Assembly (NCBI RefSeq): GCF_003033885.1
Contig: NZ_CP024081.1
Span: 3,348,046-3,412,045 of the forward strand
Direction: 5' to 3'
Length of the DNA stretch: 64,000 nt
From: Pseudomonas rhizophila
GTDB lineage: Bacteria; Pseudomonadota; Gammaproteobacteria; Pseudomonadales; Pseudomonadaceae
Part shown: one piece after another, positions 44,678-53,128 of the stretch
Layout: every line of letters starts with the position of its first letter
Numbering within the stretch: the first letter of the stretch is position 1
Made by a program: the position numbers and the translations under genes
The notes under the pieces: model-generated
What the model was told of the DNA's origin: nothing
The model's database searches: none
What the model saw: the letters and a program-made list of their open reading frames with translations, nothing else

Positions 44678-45649
44678 TCAGCTGCGTCCAGCGGCTTCGG
44701 CAACCGGCGCTTTGATGCGCTCGACCTTGCGATAAGTCAGCAACACGATGCCGGTGACCACAATCGCGCCGCCAATCACCTGGCCCGGGTTGAGCATCTG
44801 GTCCAGCACCAGCCAGCCTATCAGCAGGGTCGCCAGCGGTTCGATGTTCATCACCGGGGCGTTGCGCGGCATGTCCAGGCGGGGCACGGAAATGAATAGC
44901 ACGATAAACCCGGTGCCATAGAGCACCACCAGGGTCGCCAGGGCAAACCAGCCGGTGCTGCTGGCCGGCAGGTCGAAGCCACCGGGAAGGGCGCCGGTCA
45001 GGCCGGCGAGGTTGACGCTGCTGAACACGATGAAAATGGTCAGCAGGCTGCGGACCGAACCGCGCACCTGGGACAGTTTGTGATCGGTGATCCATAGCGC
45101 GCAGGCGAACACGCAGGCGGCACAGAAGGCCAGGCCCACGCCGAGCAACCATTGCGGGCCGACGCTTTCTTGCGACGACAGCCGGGCCGGTACTTCCAGC
45201 ACGAACACCAGGCCAACCAGAATCATGCCCATCAACGCGGCAGTGCGCGCGGTCGGACGTGGCCCGCCGAGTGCCCAGGTCAGCAACGCCAAGAGGATCG
45301 GAAAGACATTGCCCACCAACAGCGCCAGGGCGACCGGCACCCGAGCCACGGCGGAATACAGGCACAGACTCTGGGCGGCAATCAACAGCCCCAGAGCCAA
45401 TTGCCAGCGCCAGACCCCCTGCGGCAGGCGCAGGTTCTGGCGTTGCCAGAGCACCATTGCGGCCAGCACCAGCAAGGTGCCGCCCGAGCGCAGCAGGATC
45501 GCCAGCAAGACCCCGGCACCGTCATCAAATGCTGCCCTGGCAGCGACATGGTTGCCGGCGAAGGCACATCCCATGCACAGCAGAACCAGCACGGCGAGGT
45601 GCCGAGGGAGCGGAGTGGGGGTGTCAGGTACAGCCGTGGAGCGGGTCAT
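44678..45649 (-). CDS. EamA/DMT-family inner-membrane transporter
   Basis: 323-aa protein with ten predicted hydrophobic helices arranged as two EamA repeats (about residues 20-150 and 170-300), as in drug/metabolite exporters such as RhaT/YdcZ relatives. The second repeat ends with NIEPLATLLIGWLVLDQ, the conserved EamA end motif. Substrate unknown; amino acid or metabolite efflux is common. A TTGT-CGT-ACAA palindrome lies 65 bp upstream, suggesting GntR-type control. Confidence 0.9.
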   Translation of the reverse strand: MTRSTAVPDTPTPLPRHLAVLVLLCMGCAFAGNHVAARAAFDDGAGVLLAILLRSGGTLLVLAAMVLWQRQNLRLPQGVWRWQLALGLLIAAQSLCLYSAVARVPVALALLVGNVFPILLALLTWALGGPRPTARTAALMGMILVGLVFVLEVPARLSSQESVGPQWLLGVGLAFCAACVFACALWITDHKLSQVRGSVRSLLTIFIVFSSVNLAGLTGALPGGFDLPASSTGWFALATLVVLYGTGFIVLFISVPRLDMPRNAPVMNIEPLATLLIGWLVLDQMLNPGQVIGGAIVVTGIVLLTYRKVERIKAPVAEAAGRS

Positions 45650-45713
45650 GGCAGGGGGTCTCAAAGGGAGGCCGCCGAAGCAAGACGCTTCGGAACGGCT
45701 AATATAGTTATGG

Positions 45714-45726
45714 GTTGTCGTACAAC
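45714..45726. promoter_or_regulatory. GntR-like palindrome upstream of the EamA gene
   Basis: GTTGT-CGT-ACAAC, of the TTGTnnnACAA kind typical for GntR-family regulators. On the minus strand it overlaps the spacer of a possible promoter (TTGATG ... TATATT, 19 nt apart). No GntR-family gene is in the window. Confidence 0.35.
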
Positions 45727-45947
45727 ATCAAAAGGGATTTGTACCGTATAGCGTTGCAAGAGACAAGTGCCCTATTTTGGCGCAAGGCTGTTCATTCAAG
45801 CGCCTACGCGGTGTGGCGTCAGCTGCGCGCGCGCCACGATGAATCACAAAGCCCCCTCGGTTTGCTGTACAACAATGGAACCGAGGCCGGCAGCCCATGC
45901 GTTGTTGCGTCACTGACCCTCGATAATCCCTTTGTGCGGAGCAACCC

Positions 45948-47078
45948 ATGCGCCTGGCTGATTTCATCCTCGACAATATCGAGCCGATTCTTCAGGCGTG
46001 GGAAGACTTCGCCAAAACCATCACACCCGCCTCCCATGGCATGGATTCGGTGGCTCTGCGCGATCACGCCGAGCAGATGCTGCGCACCATTGCCGCTGAC
46101 CTGCGCACTTCGCAAACCGTCAAGGAGCAGATCGCCAAGTCCCAGGGCGATGCGCCGGCGGCAGAGGCTGAAACTGCAGCCGAAACCCATGCGGTCATTC
46201 GCCAGTCCTCGGGGTTTACGGTGGAGCAGATGGTTTCGGAATACCGGGCGCTGCGCACCAGCGTGCTGATGCTCTGGATGCCGCAGACCCAACTGGACCA
46301 CGAGCAAGTGGTGTCCGACGTGATCCGCTTCAACGAGGCCGTAGACCAGGCCCTGGCGGAGTCCGTGGTCAGCTATTCGGGCGCCGTCGATGCGGGTCGC
46401 AATATCTTCCTCGGGATTTTGGGGCATGACCTGCGCAGCCCCCTGGGCGCGATCCTGCTGAGTTCCGAAGTGCTGCTGCGGGCAGGCGACCTGCCCGCCA
46501 AAGCCACCAAGATCTCTTCGCGCATCTACACCAGCGTCAAACGGGCCAACAAGATTGTCGGCGATCTGCTGGACTTTACCCGTACCCAACTGGGGGCGGG
46601 CATTCCGGTGCAGCGCTTCAACGGTGACCTGGTAGCGGCCTGCGAGGGCATGGTGGAAGAGGCGCGGGCCTATCATCCGGAAAGCAGAATCATCTTTGAA
46701 ACGACGGGCGCCCTTGAAGGCCTGTTTGACCAGGCGCGTATGGAGCAAGTGTTCGCCAACCTGATTGGCAATGCCGTCCAGCATGGCAGCGAGGGTGCGC
46801 CGATTACTGTTTCATTGAGTACCGAAGAGGATACGGCGGTGATTGCCATCAACAACCAGGGCAAGCTTATCGAGAAGGACGCCATTGCCAGCATCTTCAA
46901 CCCGATGGTCCGGCAATTGCGCAGCGGTGATATGCAGTATGGCTCTGCGGCTGGGCTCGGGCTGGGCCTGCACATCGCGTCCGCCATCGTATCCGCCCAT
47001 AAGGGCACTATCGAGGTTCATTCCAAGGCCAGATCGGGCACCACCTTCACCGTACGGATCCCGCTCCACGCCAGCTGA
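45948..47078 (+). CDS. Orphan sensor histidine kinase with RsbRD N-terminal domain
   Basis: 376-aa soluble kinase without membrane segments. Residues 1 to about 140 match the RsbRD/RsbT co-antagonist N-terminal helical domain (MRLADFILDNIEPILQAWED). The HisKA H-box is LGHDLRSPLGAI with His160, the N-box has Asn275 (NLIGNAVQHG), and the G2 box is GLGLGLHI at 337-344; the G1 box is degenerate (NNQG in place of DxGxG). No response regulator gene is adjacent. It should sense an intracellular signal. The start MRLADF fits the family. Confidence 0.9.
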   Translation: MRLADFILDNIEPILQAWEDFAKTITPASHGMDSVALRDHAEQMLRTIAADLRTSQTVKEQIAKSQGDAPAAEAETAAETHAVIRQSSGFTVEQMVSEYRALRTSVLMLWMPQTQLDHEQVVSDVIRFNEAVDQALAESVVSYSGAVDAGRNIFLGILGHDLRSPLGAILLSSEVLLRAGDLPAKATKISSRIYTSVKRANKIVGDLLDFTRTQLGAGIPVQRFNGDLVAACEGMVEEARAYHPESRIIFETTGALEGLFDQARMEQVFANLIGNAVQHGSEGAPITVSLSTEEDTAVIAINNQGKLIEKDAIASIFNPMVRQLRSGDMQYGSAAGLGLGLHIASAIVSAHKGTIEVHSKARSGTTFTVRIPLHAS

Positions 47079-47151
47079 ATTTTTTCTTGCACAGGGCAGA
47101 GCGCATACTTGTACGATGTCCTATCACGGAGTAAAACTGTCGTCGCCGTCC

Positions 47152-47160
47152 AATAATAAT
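47152..47160 (+). promoter_or_regulatory. Hfq/Crc-type A-rich motif before the SMP-30 gene
   Basis: Three successive AAT triplets just before the ribosome site fit the AANAANAA motif bound by Hfq with Crc in Pseudomonas catabolite repression. Confidence 0.35.
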
Positions 47161-47175
47161 TAACGGAGACGCACG

Positions 47176-48267
47176 ATGGATGCTTCGCAACCTGCAACGA
47201 CTGCCCATCAGGGCCGCCGGGTATTCCTGAAAAAATCCTTGGTGGTTTCGGCCGCCGCCGCAACCCTGGGCAACCTGCCCGGGCTGACTCAGGCAGAACC
47301 CTTGAGCCAGCGCTACCCTGACCCGCTGATCAAGATCCTCGACCCCAGCTTCATGGACCTGCGGCTGTTCAACGCCAGTGTTGAAAAGCTCGCCAGCGGC
47401 CTGCGCTGGGCGGAAGGGCCGGTGTGGGTGGGCGACGGTCGTTATTTGCTGGTCAGTGACATTCCCAACAACCGCATCATGCGCTGGGATGAAGTCACCG
47501 ACAGCCTGTCGGTTTACCGCGAGAACTCCAACTTTTCCAACGGCCTGTGCCGCGATCGCCAAGGGCGCTTGCTGGTCTGCGAAGGCTCCACCACGTCGAC
47601 TGAAGGCCGGCGCGTCACCCGCACCGAGCACAACGGCACCATCACCGTGCTGGCGGACAGTTTCGAGGGCAAGCCTTTCAACTCGCCCAACGACATCGTC
47701 TGCAAGCGCGACGGTTCTGTCTGGTTCACCGATCCACCGTTCCAGACCGGCAACAATTACGAAGGGCATAAAGTCGCCCCTGCCCAGCCCCACGCGGTGT
47801 ATCGCATCGACGGTGAAACCGGCAAGGTCACGCGAGTGATCGACGACATGGCAGGGCCCAACGGCCTGTGCTTTTCGCCAGACGAGAAGATCCTCTACGT
47901 GGTCGAAGGCCGGGCCAAGCCGAACCGCCTGGTGTGGGCGATCACGGTCAAGGACGATGGCACCCTGGGCGAACGGCGCAAGCACATCGAAGGCTTGGAT
48001 TACGCGGCCATCGATGGGCTCAAATGCGACGAGAGTGGCAACCTCTGGTGCGGGTGGGGCGGTAATGGCGATCCCAAGGCCGACCTGGAAAAGCTCGACG
48101 GTGTGCGAGTGTTCAACCCCGAGGGCAAGGCTATCGGCCACATCTCCCTGCCGGAGCGTTGCCCTAACGTCTGCTTCGGCGGACGGGAGGGTAATCGCCT
48201 GTTCATGGCCGGCAGCCACTCGTTGTATGCACTGTTTGTGAATACCCGTGGGGCGACGTTTGCCTGA
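47176..48267 (+). CDS. Tat-exported SMP-30/gluconolactonase-like protein
   Basis: 363-aa six-bladed beta-propeller of the SMP-30/gluconolactonase/LRE family, probably opening a sugar lactone in the periplasm. Residues 13-41 form a twin-arginine signal (GRRVFLKK then a hydrophobic stretch ending LTQAEP). Metal-site motifs WAEGPVW, FNSPNDIV and GPNGLCFSPDE are present, as in characterised lactonases. The ATG has GGAG 9 nt upstream. Neighbouring genes are an orphan kinase and, converging, a TAXI-TRAP operon. Substrate unknown. Confidence 0.9.
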   Translation: MDASQPATTAHQGRRVFLKKSLVVSAAAATLGNLPGLTQAEPLSQRYPDPLIKILDPSFMDLRLFNASVEKLASGLRWAEGPVWVGDGRYLLVSDIPNNRIMRWDEVTDSLSVYRENSNFSNGLCRDRQGRLLVCEGSTTSTEGRRVTRTEHNGTITVLADSFEGKPFNSPNDIVCKRDGSVWFTDPPFQTGNNYEGHKVAPAQPHAVYRIDGETGKVTRVIDDMAGPNGLCFSPDEKILYVVEGRAKPNRLVWAITVKDDGTLGERRKHIEGLDYAAIDGLKCDESGNLWCGWGGNGDPKADLEKLDGVRVFNPEGKAIGHISLPERCPNVCFGGREGNRLFMAGSHSLYALFVNTRGATFA

Positions 48268-48313
48268 GTGACTGACCTTCAGGCCCTGGGTTTGATTGTG
48301 GTGAGGGGGGCAG

Positions 48314-48340
48314 TTGTGGGAGCAAGGCTTGCTCCCACAA
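48314..48340. repeat. 27-bp perfect palindrome (single REP-like unit)
   Basis: TTGTGGGAGCAAG, one central G, CTTGCTCCCACAA, followed by A5. Between convergent SMP-30 and DUF1850 genes; it could end transcripts from either side. Confidence 0.7.
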
Positions 48341-48382
48341 AAAAACCTCGCCACAGAGTTCTGTTTGGACCAGGGGACCTGG

Positions 48383-48796
48383 TTATCCGCAACTCCACAA
48401 CTCCACCGTTGGCTGACTTGCCTTGGGCGGTCCGAGCCAATGGCTCATCGGCTGGCAAGCCCCGTCGACGCACAACTGGTAATCACCCGCTTCGGGTGTT
48501 CGCCCCAGTTTCAGCGGTTGCAGGGGCGGCAACTGGCGCTGATAGTGCCAGCTGCCGTTTTTCAACCGGGCACCGTCCGGAACTTCCATGCCGGCGCCGT
48601 TGCCCTTGACCCTGGCTTCGCCCAGAACCAGGCCTTGTTCAGTCACGCGGTAATCTTCCTCCCAGCGGATTTTCTCGATGGTGTGATTCCACGCCAGGGT
48701 GAAATCCGTGACAGGAAGCTGGGCCCAGACCGCACCGGCCAGGCCCAGGCACAAACCGATCACGCCAAGGCCCGTCCGGTGCGCCGCGAGCGCCAT
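48383..48796 (-). CDS. DUF1850 protein associated with TRAP transporter
   Basis: 137-aa protein with a hydrophobic N-terminal segment (about residues 10-26, likely signal peptide) and the DUF1850 core (TLAWNHTIEKIRWEEDYRV). DUF1850 genes commonly follow TAXI-type TRAP permeases. It overlaps the permease gene by 37 nt, showing coupling. Probably exported; role unknown, possibly substrate handling or assembly. Confidence 0.85.
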   Translation of the reverse strand: MALAAHRTGLGVIGLCLGLAGAVWAQLPVTDFTLAWNHTIEKIRWEEDYRVTEQGLVLGEARVKGNGAGMEVPDGARLKNGSWHYQRQLPPLQPLKLGRTPEAGDYQLCVDGACQPMSHWLGPPKASQPTVELWSCG

Positions 48797-50787
48797 ACGT
48801 GTTGAAAGATCAGCAGAGCCCCCAGCACGAAGCCGATCTCATCGGTCAGCGGCAGCGCCACGACCAGCAAAGCCCCGGCGGCAAAGCACATCAGGCGTTC
48901 CCAGATCGGCATTTTCTGTTGCAGGTAGCCGGTGGACGCCATGCCCCACAGCCCGACCGCGAGCATCGTCTTGATCAGCATGTAAGCAGTCATCCATAGG
49001 CTGTCGCCCTGGAGCATCAGCGCCGGGTTATAGACCGCCATGAATGGAATGACGAAACCGGCAAGGGCGATGCGCACCGCCCAGAAGCTGATTTTCAGCC
49101 CCGTTTCCCTGGCAATGGGCGCAGCGGCGAAGCAGGCCAGCGCGACCGGTGGCGTCAGGTCGGCGAGGATGCCGAAATAGAACACGAACATGTGCGACAC
49201 GATCAGTGGCACGCCCAGTTCCAGCAGGGCGGGCGCGGCGATCGAACTGGTGATGATGTAATTGGGAATGGTCGGAATGCCCATGCCCAGTACCAGGCAG
49301 GTGAGCATGGTCAGGATCAGCGACAGCAGCAGGTTGTCCTTGCCGATGGCCAGGATGTAGCCGGCGAAGGTTGACGCCACACCGGTCAACGACACCACGC
49401 CGATGATGATCCCTACCAGGGCGCAGGCAATCCCCACCGGCACCGCATGTCGTGCGCCGTCCACCAGTGCGTGCAGGCAAACCGTCAGGGTTTCCCGCGC
49501 GCCTTTGATGAACCAGCAGATCGCCACCAACACCGCGATCACCGCGAATATGACGCCAATGCCTAACTGGAAAAAGCCCACGCACAAGATGCCCAGGGCG
49601 ATCCAGAAAGCGCAGCGCATTGCAAAGCTCGACACCCGCAAAATGATCGCCGAACCGAGAATCACGATGGCGGTGAGTGCCAGTCCGACCATGCCGGAAA
49701 AGAGCGGCGTGCGACCGGAGAACAGCAGGTAGATCAGCACGGCGAGTGGGATCAGCAGGTACCAGTTTTCTTTGACGGCGCCCAGCGCGCTGGGGCATTG
49801 GTCTTTGGGCAAGCCCTTGAGGTTGGAGCGCTTGGCTTCCAGGTGAACCATCCAGAACACCGAGCCGAAGTACAGGCACGCGGGAATCAACGCCGCTTTG
49901 GCGATTTCAACAAATGGCACGTTGATGGTCTCGGCCATGATGAACGCCACGGCGCCCATGATCGGCGGCATCAACTGACTGCCCATGCTCGAGGTGGCTT
50001 CCACGCCGCCGGCAAACGCGGCCTTGTAGCCGAAGCGTTTCATCAGCGGGATGGTGAATTGCCCGGTGGTCACCACGTTGGCGATGCCCGAACCGGTAAT
50101 GGTGCCCATCAAGGCAGAGGAGGCAACCGCCACTTTGGCCGGGCCGCCGAGCTTGTGGCCGAACAGGCCCATGGCAAAGTCGGTGAACAGCTTGATCATT
50201 CCGGCCTTTTCAAGAAAGGAACCGAACAGAATGAACAGGAAAATGTAGGTGGCCGATACGTAGGTGGGCGTGCCGTACAGGCCTTCGGTGCCGAAGGATA
50301 ATTGATTGACGATCTGATCGAAGCCGTAACCGCGATGGGCCAGGTCGCCTGGCAGGTATTCTCCGAACAGCCCATAGGCCAGGAACAGCCCGCAAATCAG
50401 CGGCAGGGCAATCCCCATCACCCGTCGGGCCGCTTCGAACACCAGCACGATCAAAATGATACCGATGATGAGGTCCGTGGACGTCAGGTCACCGGAGCGC
50501 TGGATCAGGTCGGCTTCGAACACCCACTGATACACCGCCGTCGCCACGCCGGCCAGGGATAACAGCCATGCCAGGGGCTGCCAGGGGCGGCTTGCGCCAT
50601 AGGCGGGGTAACTGAGGAACACCACCCACAACAGGAAACCCACGTGCACGGCACGCAGCACCTGGCTGGAAATGGGGGAGAAGGCGGCGGTGATGATCTG
50701 GAATACAGAAAACAGCAGGGCCACGTAGAACAGCGTCTTGGGCCAGTCTCGTGGGTCGGAGGGAAGACCGTGCTGAATTTCACTCAT
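48760..50787 (-). CDS. TRAP transporter fused 4TM/12TM permease
   Basis: 675-aa inner-membrane permease combining the small (DctQ) and large (DctM) TRAP subunits in one chain, as is typical for TAXI-type TRAP systems. About 16-18 hydrophobic segments are visible. The DctM signature region (GPAKVAVASSALMGTITGSG, then ATSSMGSQLMPPIMGAVAF) is near residues 220-290. It uses the ion gradient to import an organic acid captured by the TAXI protein. Substrate not predictable. Confidence 0.93.
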   Translation of the reverse strand: MSEIQHGLPSDPRDWPKTLFYVALLFSVFQIITAAFSPISSQVLRAVHVGFLLWVVFLSYPAYGASRPWQPLAWLLSLAGVATAVYQWVFEADLIQRSGDLTSTDLIIGIILIVLVFEAARRVMGIALPLICGLFLAYGLFGEYLPGDLAHRGYGFDQIVNQLSFGTEGLYGTPTYVSATYIFLFILFGSFLEKAGMIKLFTDFAMGLFGHKLGGPAKVAVASSALMGTITGSGIANVVTTGQFTIPLMKRFGYKAAFAGGVEATSSMGSQLMPPIMGAVAFIMAETINVPFVEIAKAALIPACLYFGSVFWMVHLEAKRSNLKGLPKDQCPSALGAVKENWYLLIPLAVLIYLLFSGRTPLFSGMVGLALTAIVILGSAIILRVSSFAMRCAFWIALGILCVGFFQLGIGVIFAVIAVLVAICWFIKGARETLTVCLHALVDGARHAVPVGIACALVGIIIGVVSLTGVASTFAGYILAIGKDNLLLSLILTMLTCLVLGMGIPTIPNYIITSSIAAPALLELGVPLIVSHMFVFYFGILADLTPPVALACFAAAPIARETGLKISFWAVRIALAGFVIPFMAVYNPALMLQGDSLWMTAYMLIKTMLAVGLWGMASTGYLQQKMPIWERLMCFAAGALLVVALPLTDEIGFVLGALLIFQHVWRSRRTGRALA

Positions 50788-50830
50788 TAACTGAAAGCCT
50801 CTTGTCTACATCGAAGGTGCGAACCAGGAG

Positions 50831-50859
50831 GGTGCAACGGCGATCATCGCCGCTGCACC
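50831..50859 (-). other. Intercistronic hairpin between TAXI and permease genes
   Basis: GGTGCA-A-CGGCGAT-C-ATCGCCG-C-TGCACC forms a near-perfect stem. It starts 9 nt beyond the TAXI stop codon and has no T-tract, as expected for an mRNA stabiliser or attenuator that lowers permease relative to binding protein. Confidence 0.65.
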
Positions 50860-50867
50860 GGGTCGGT

Positions 50868-51818
50868 CTACAGCGCGCCGACTTCCTTGTAGTAGCGCTC
50901 GGCACCGGGATGCAGCGGGATAGGCAGGTTCTTCGCGGCATTTTCCAGCTTGATGTCCTTGGCCGCCGAATGGGCGTTGCCCAGGCGGGTGAGGTTATCG
51001 AACATCAGCTTGGTCATCTGGTAGGCCACCTCGTCCGAGACGTCAGCGCGGGTAACCAGGATGTTGGTGATGGCCACGGTCGGCACGGCTTCGGCCTGGC
51101 CGTCGTAGGTATTGGCCGGGATATTTGCGCTCTGGTAGGCCGGGTTGCCGATCTTCGCCACCACGTCTGCCGGGATCGACACGTAGTTGAGCGCCATGGT
51201 CGAGGCCAGGTCACGAATGGCCGCCATCCCAAGCCCGGAGGACTGGAGCGTGGCATCCAGTTGGCGGTTCTTGATCAGGTCTACCGATTCGGCGAACGGC
51301 AGGTACTGGACCTTCATGTCGCTGTAGCTCAACCCTGCGGCCTTGAGGATGGCCCGCGCATTGAGCTCGGTACCGGATTTGGCCGCCCCCACGGAGATGG
51401 ATTTACCCTTGAGGTCGGCCAGGGTCTTGATGCCCGACTCCTGGCTGGCAACGATCTGGATGTAGTTGGGGTAGGCGCCGGCGATGGCCCGCAGTTTGGT
51501 CAGAGGGGCTTTGAAACCGGCATCTTCCACGCCGTTCTTGGCGTCCGCCACCGAGTCGCCCAGCGCCAGCGCCAGCTCACCGCGACCGGCCTGCAGCAGG
51601 TTGAGGTTTTCCACCGAGGCCTTGGTGGCCTGTACCGACGTCTTGGAGCCTTCGATCCCGTTGCTGTAAATCTGCGACAGGCCGACCCCGATCGGGTAAT
51701 AAACCCCGCTGGTGCCCCCCGTCAGGATGTTGATGTACACCGGTGCTGCCTGGGCTGTGGTCGTGACCACCAGTGCTGCCGCGGCGGCCAGAAGGGTGAA
51801 GCGCTTGTTGACTCGCAT
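50868..51818 (-). CDS. TAXI-family TRAP transporter solute-binding protein
   Basis: 316-aa periplasmic binding protein. The signal peptide is residues 1-24 (cleavage at AQA-AP). The mature N-terminus has the family hallmark ILTGGTSGVYYPIG. Lobe motifs GKSISVGAAKSGTELNAR and a C-terminal LHPGAERYYKEVGAL match the TRAP-associated extracytoplasmic immunogenic (TAXI) family. First gene of the TRAP operon, 112 nt downstream of the lacI-type regulator and in the same orientation. Ligand probably a carboxylate (family knowledge). Confidence 0.94.
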   Translation of the reverse strand: MRVNKRFTLLAAAAALVVTTTAQAAPVYINILTGGTSGVYYPIGVGLSQIYSNGIEGSKTSVQATKASVENLNLLQAGRGELALALGDSVADAKNGVEDAGFKAPLTKLRAIAGAYPNYIQIVASQESGIKTLADLKGKSISVGAAKSGTELNARAILKAAGLSYSDMKVQYLPFAESVDLIKNRQLDATLQSSGLGMAAIRDLASTMALNYVSIPADVVAKIGNPAYQSANIPANTYDGQAEAVPTVAITNILVTRADVSDEVAYQMTKLMFDNLTRLGNAHSAAKDIKLENAAKNLPIPLHPGAERYYKEVGAL

Positions 51819-51930
51819 GGGAAACTCTCCGTCTTGTTATGGCTTTATGCAGAGTAGTGCCACTGTAGTCGAAACGGACCGGCAGGTGGCGAGTCAATAG
51901 CGCATCAAAAGGTGACGGGCGTCGTTTTTT

Positions 51931-52950
51931 TCAAGCATCTTTGTTAAACGCCGGGCCTGGCGCAGCGCTGCTGCCGCGCACGGTCAACTCGAACGGCAGC
52001 ACGACATGCCGTTCGGCAAGCGGTGTTTTCTCGATCAGGGCGATCAGCATTTGCACCGCCCGCTGGCCGAAGGTTTCGGCAGGTTGTGAGAGAGTGGTCA
52101 GCGGCGGATCACAGTAGGCGGCGAAAGGAATGTCATCAAAACCCACCAGTGAAATGTCCTCGGGCACCCGCAACCCCATTTGCTTGATGCGCTTGAGCGC
52201 GCCAATGGCCATCTCGTCGTTTTCACAAAACAGCGCGCTGGGGCGCTCGGCCAGCTCCAGCATCGCGCCGGCCCCGTCGTAACCGGCCTTCAACGTGAAG
52301 TCGCCGTGACAGATCAGGCCAGGGTTTGCGGCGATACCGGCTTGGTGCAGTGCATCCTGATAACCGGCTACGCGGTCCAGGGTCAGGGGACTGCTTCGGG
52401 GCCCTTTGATGATGCCGATGCGCCGGTGGCCGAGCCCGATCAGGTGTTCGGTCATGGCCTGGGCGGCGGCCCGGTTGTCGAGGCTGATGGTCGGGTAGGG
52501 GGCGCCTTTGACCACTTCGCAGGCGTTGACCAGCGGCAAGGATTCGGCGCCCGCGGGAAGCGATTCGAAAGGGTTGCTCGCGCGCAACTGGATCACCCCG
52601 TCGGCTTGGTGCGCGTAGACGAGGGCGGCAAATTCGCGCTCGATCTCTTCCTGACCCTGGGTGTCGCACAACAGCAGTCGATAACCGGCCACCTGCGCAG
52701 CCTGCTGGGCCCCGCTGATGACCCGGGCGAAAAAGGTGTTGGCGATGGTCGGGACCAGAATCACCAGGTTGCCGGTTCTCCGGGAGCGAAACTGCACGGC
52801 CATCAGGTTGGGCCGATAACCGGCCTGTTCCACCGCCGCGTTAACCTTGTCGCGAGTCTGGGGCAGCACCCGTTCGGGAGATTTCAGCGTTCTGGAAACC
52901 GTGGCCACCGAAACTCCGGCCAGCCGGGCTACTTCACGGATATTGGACAA
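51931..52950 (-). CDS. LacI-family transcriptional regulator
   Basis: 339-aa LacI/GalR-family repressor. The N-terminal HTH IREVARLAGVSVATVSRTL and hinge region (about 1-60) bind DNA. The periplasmic-binding-protein-like effector domain (about 60-335) includes LVPTIANTFFARVISGA and CENDEMAIGALK. The start is probably TTG at 52950, with GAGG 5 nt upstream; the GTG at 52956 abuts GAGG too closely. It is divergent from the oxidoreductase operon. The perfect palindrome at 53083-53098 is its likely operator. Effector is probably the operon's sugar substrate. Confidence 0.92.
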   Translation of the reverse strand: MSNIREVARLAGVSVATVSRTLKSPERVLPQTRDKVNAAVEQAGYRPNLMAVQFRSRRTGNLVILVPTIANTFFARVISGAQQAAQVAGYRLLLCDTQGQEEIEREFAALVYAHQADGVIQLRASNPFESLPAGAESLPLVNACEVVKGAPYPTISLDNRAAAQAMTEHLIGLGHRRIGIIKGPRSSPLTLDRVAGYQDALHQAGIAANPGLICHGDFTLKAGYDGAGAMLELAERPSALFCENDEMAIGALKRIKQMGLRVPEDISLVGFDDIPFAAYCDPPLTTLSQPAETFGQRAVQMLIALIEKTPLAERHVVLPFELTVRGSSAAPGPAFNKDA

Positions 52951-53044
52951 AATCACCTCGATTCGGCGCCAGGAATGCCGGCACGGTTGGGGAGCTTACC
53001 GCAGGTTGCGCGTCGCACAAATGCTCATGCATGTGCCAACGGGT

Positions 53045-53073
53045 TTGACATGCCGCAAAACTGAGCCTAGATT
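53045..53073 (+). promoter_or_regulatory. Predicted sigma-70 promoter of the sugar operon
   Basis: A consensus -35 box TTGACA at 53045-53050, a 17-nt spacer and TAGATT at 53068-53073 (4/6). Transcription would start at about 53080, just before the operator. Confidence 0.65.
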
Positions 53074-53082
53074 TCCGCCATG

Positions 53083-53098
53083 ATGTAACCGGTTACAT
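53083..53098. promoter_or_regulatory. Operator for the LacI-family regulator
   Basis: A perfect 16-bp palindrome, ATGTAACC-GGTTACAT, with the central CCGG typical of GntR/PtxS-type LacI-family operators. It lies at about +3 to +18 relative to the predicted start, a position that would block initiation. Confidence 0.8.
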
Positions 53099-53128
53099 TG
53101 TCGTCAGTCCCAGCATAAGAGAGTCGCG

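Noticed and set aside
45715..46269. Open frame starting upstream of and overlapping the histidine kinase gene
   Set aside because: Out of frame with the kinase domains, and the upstream part has no ribosome site or domain.
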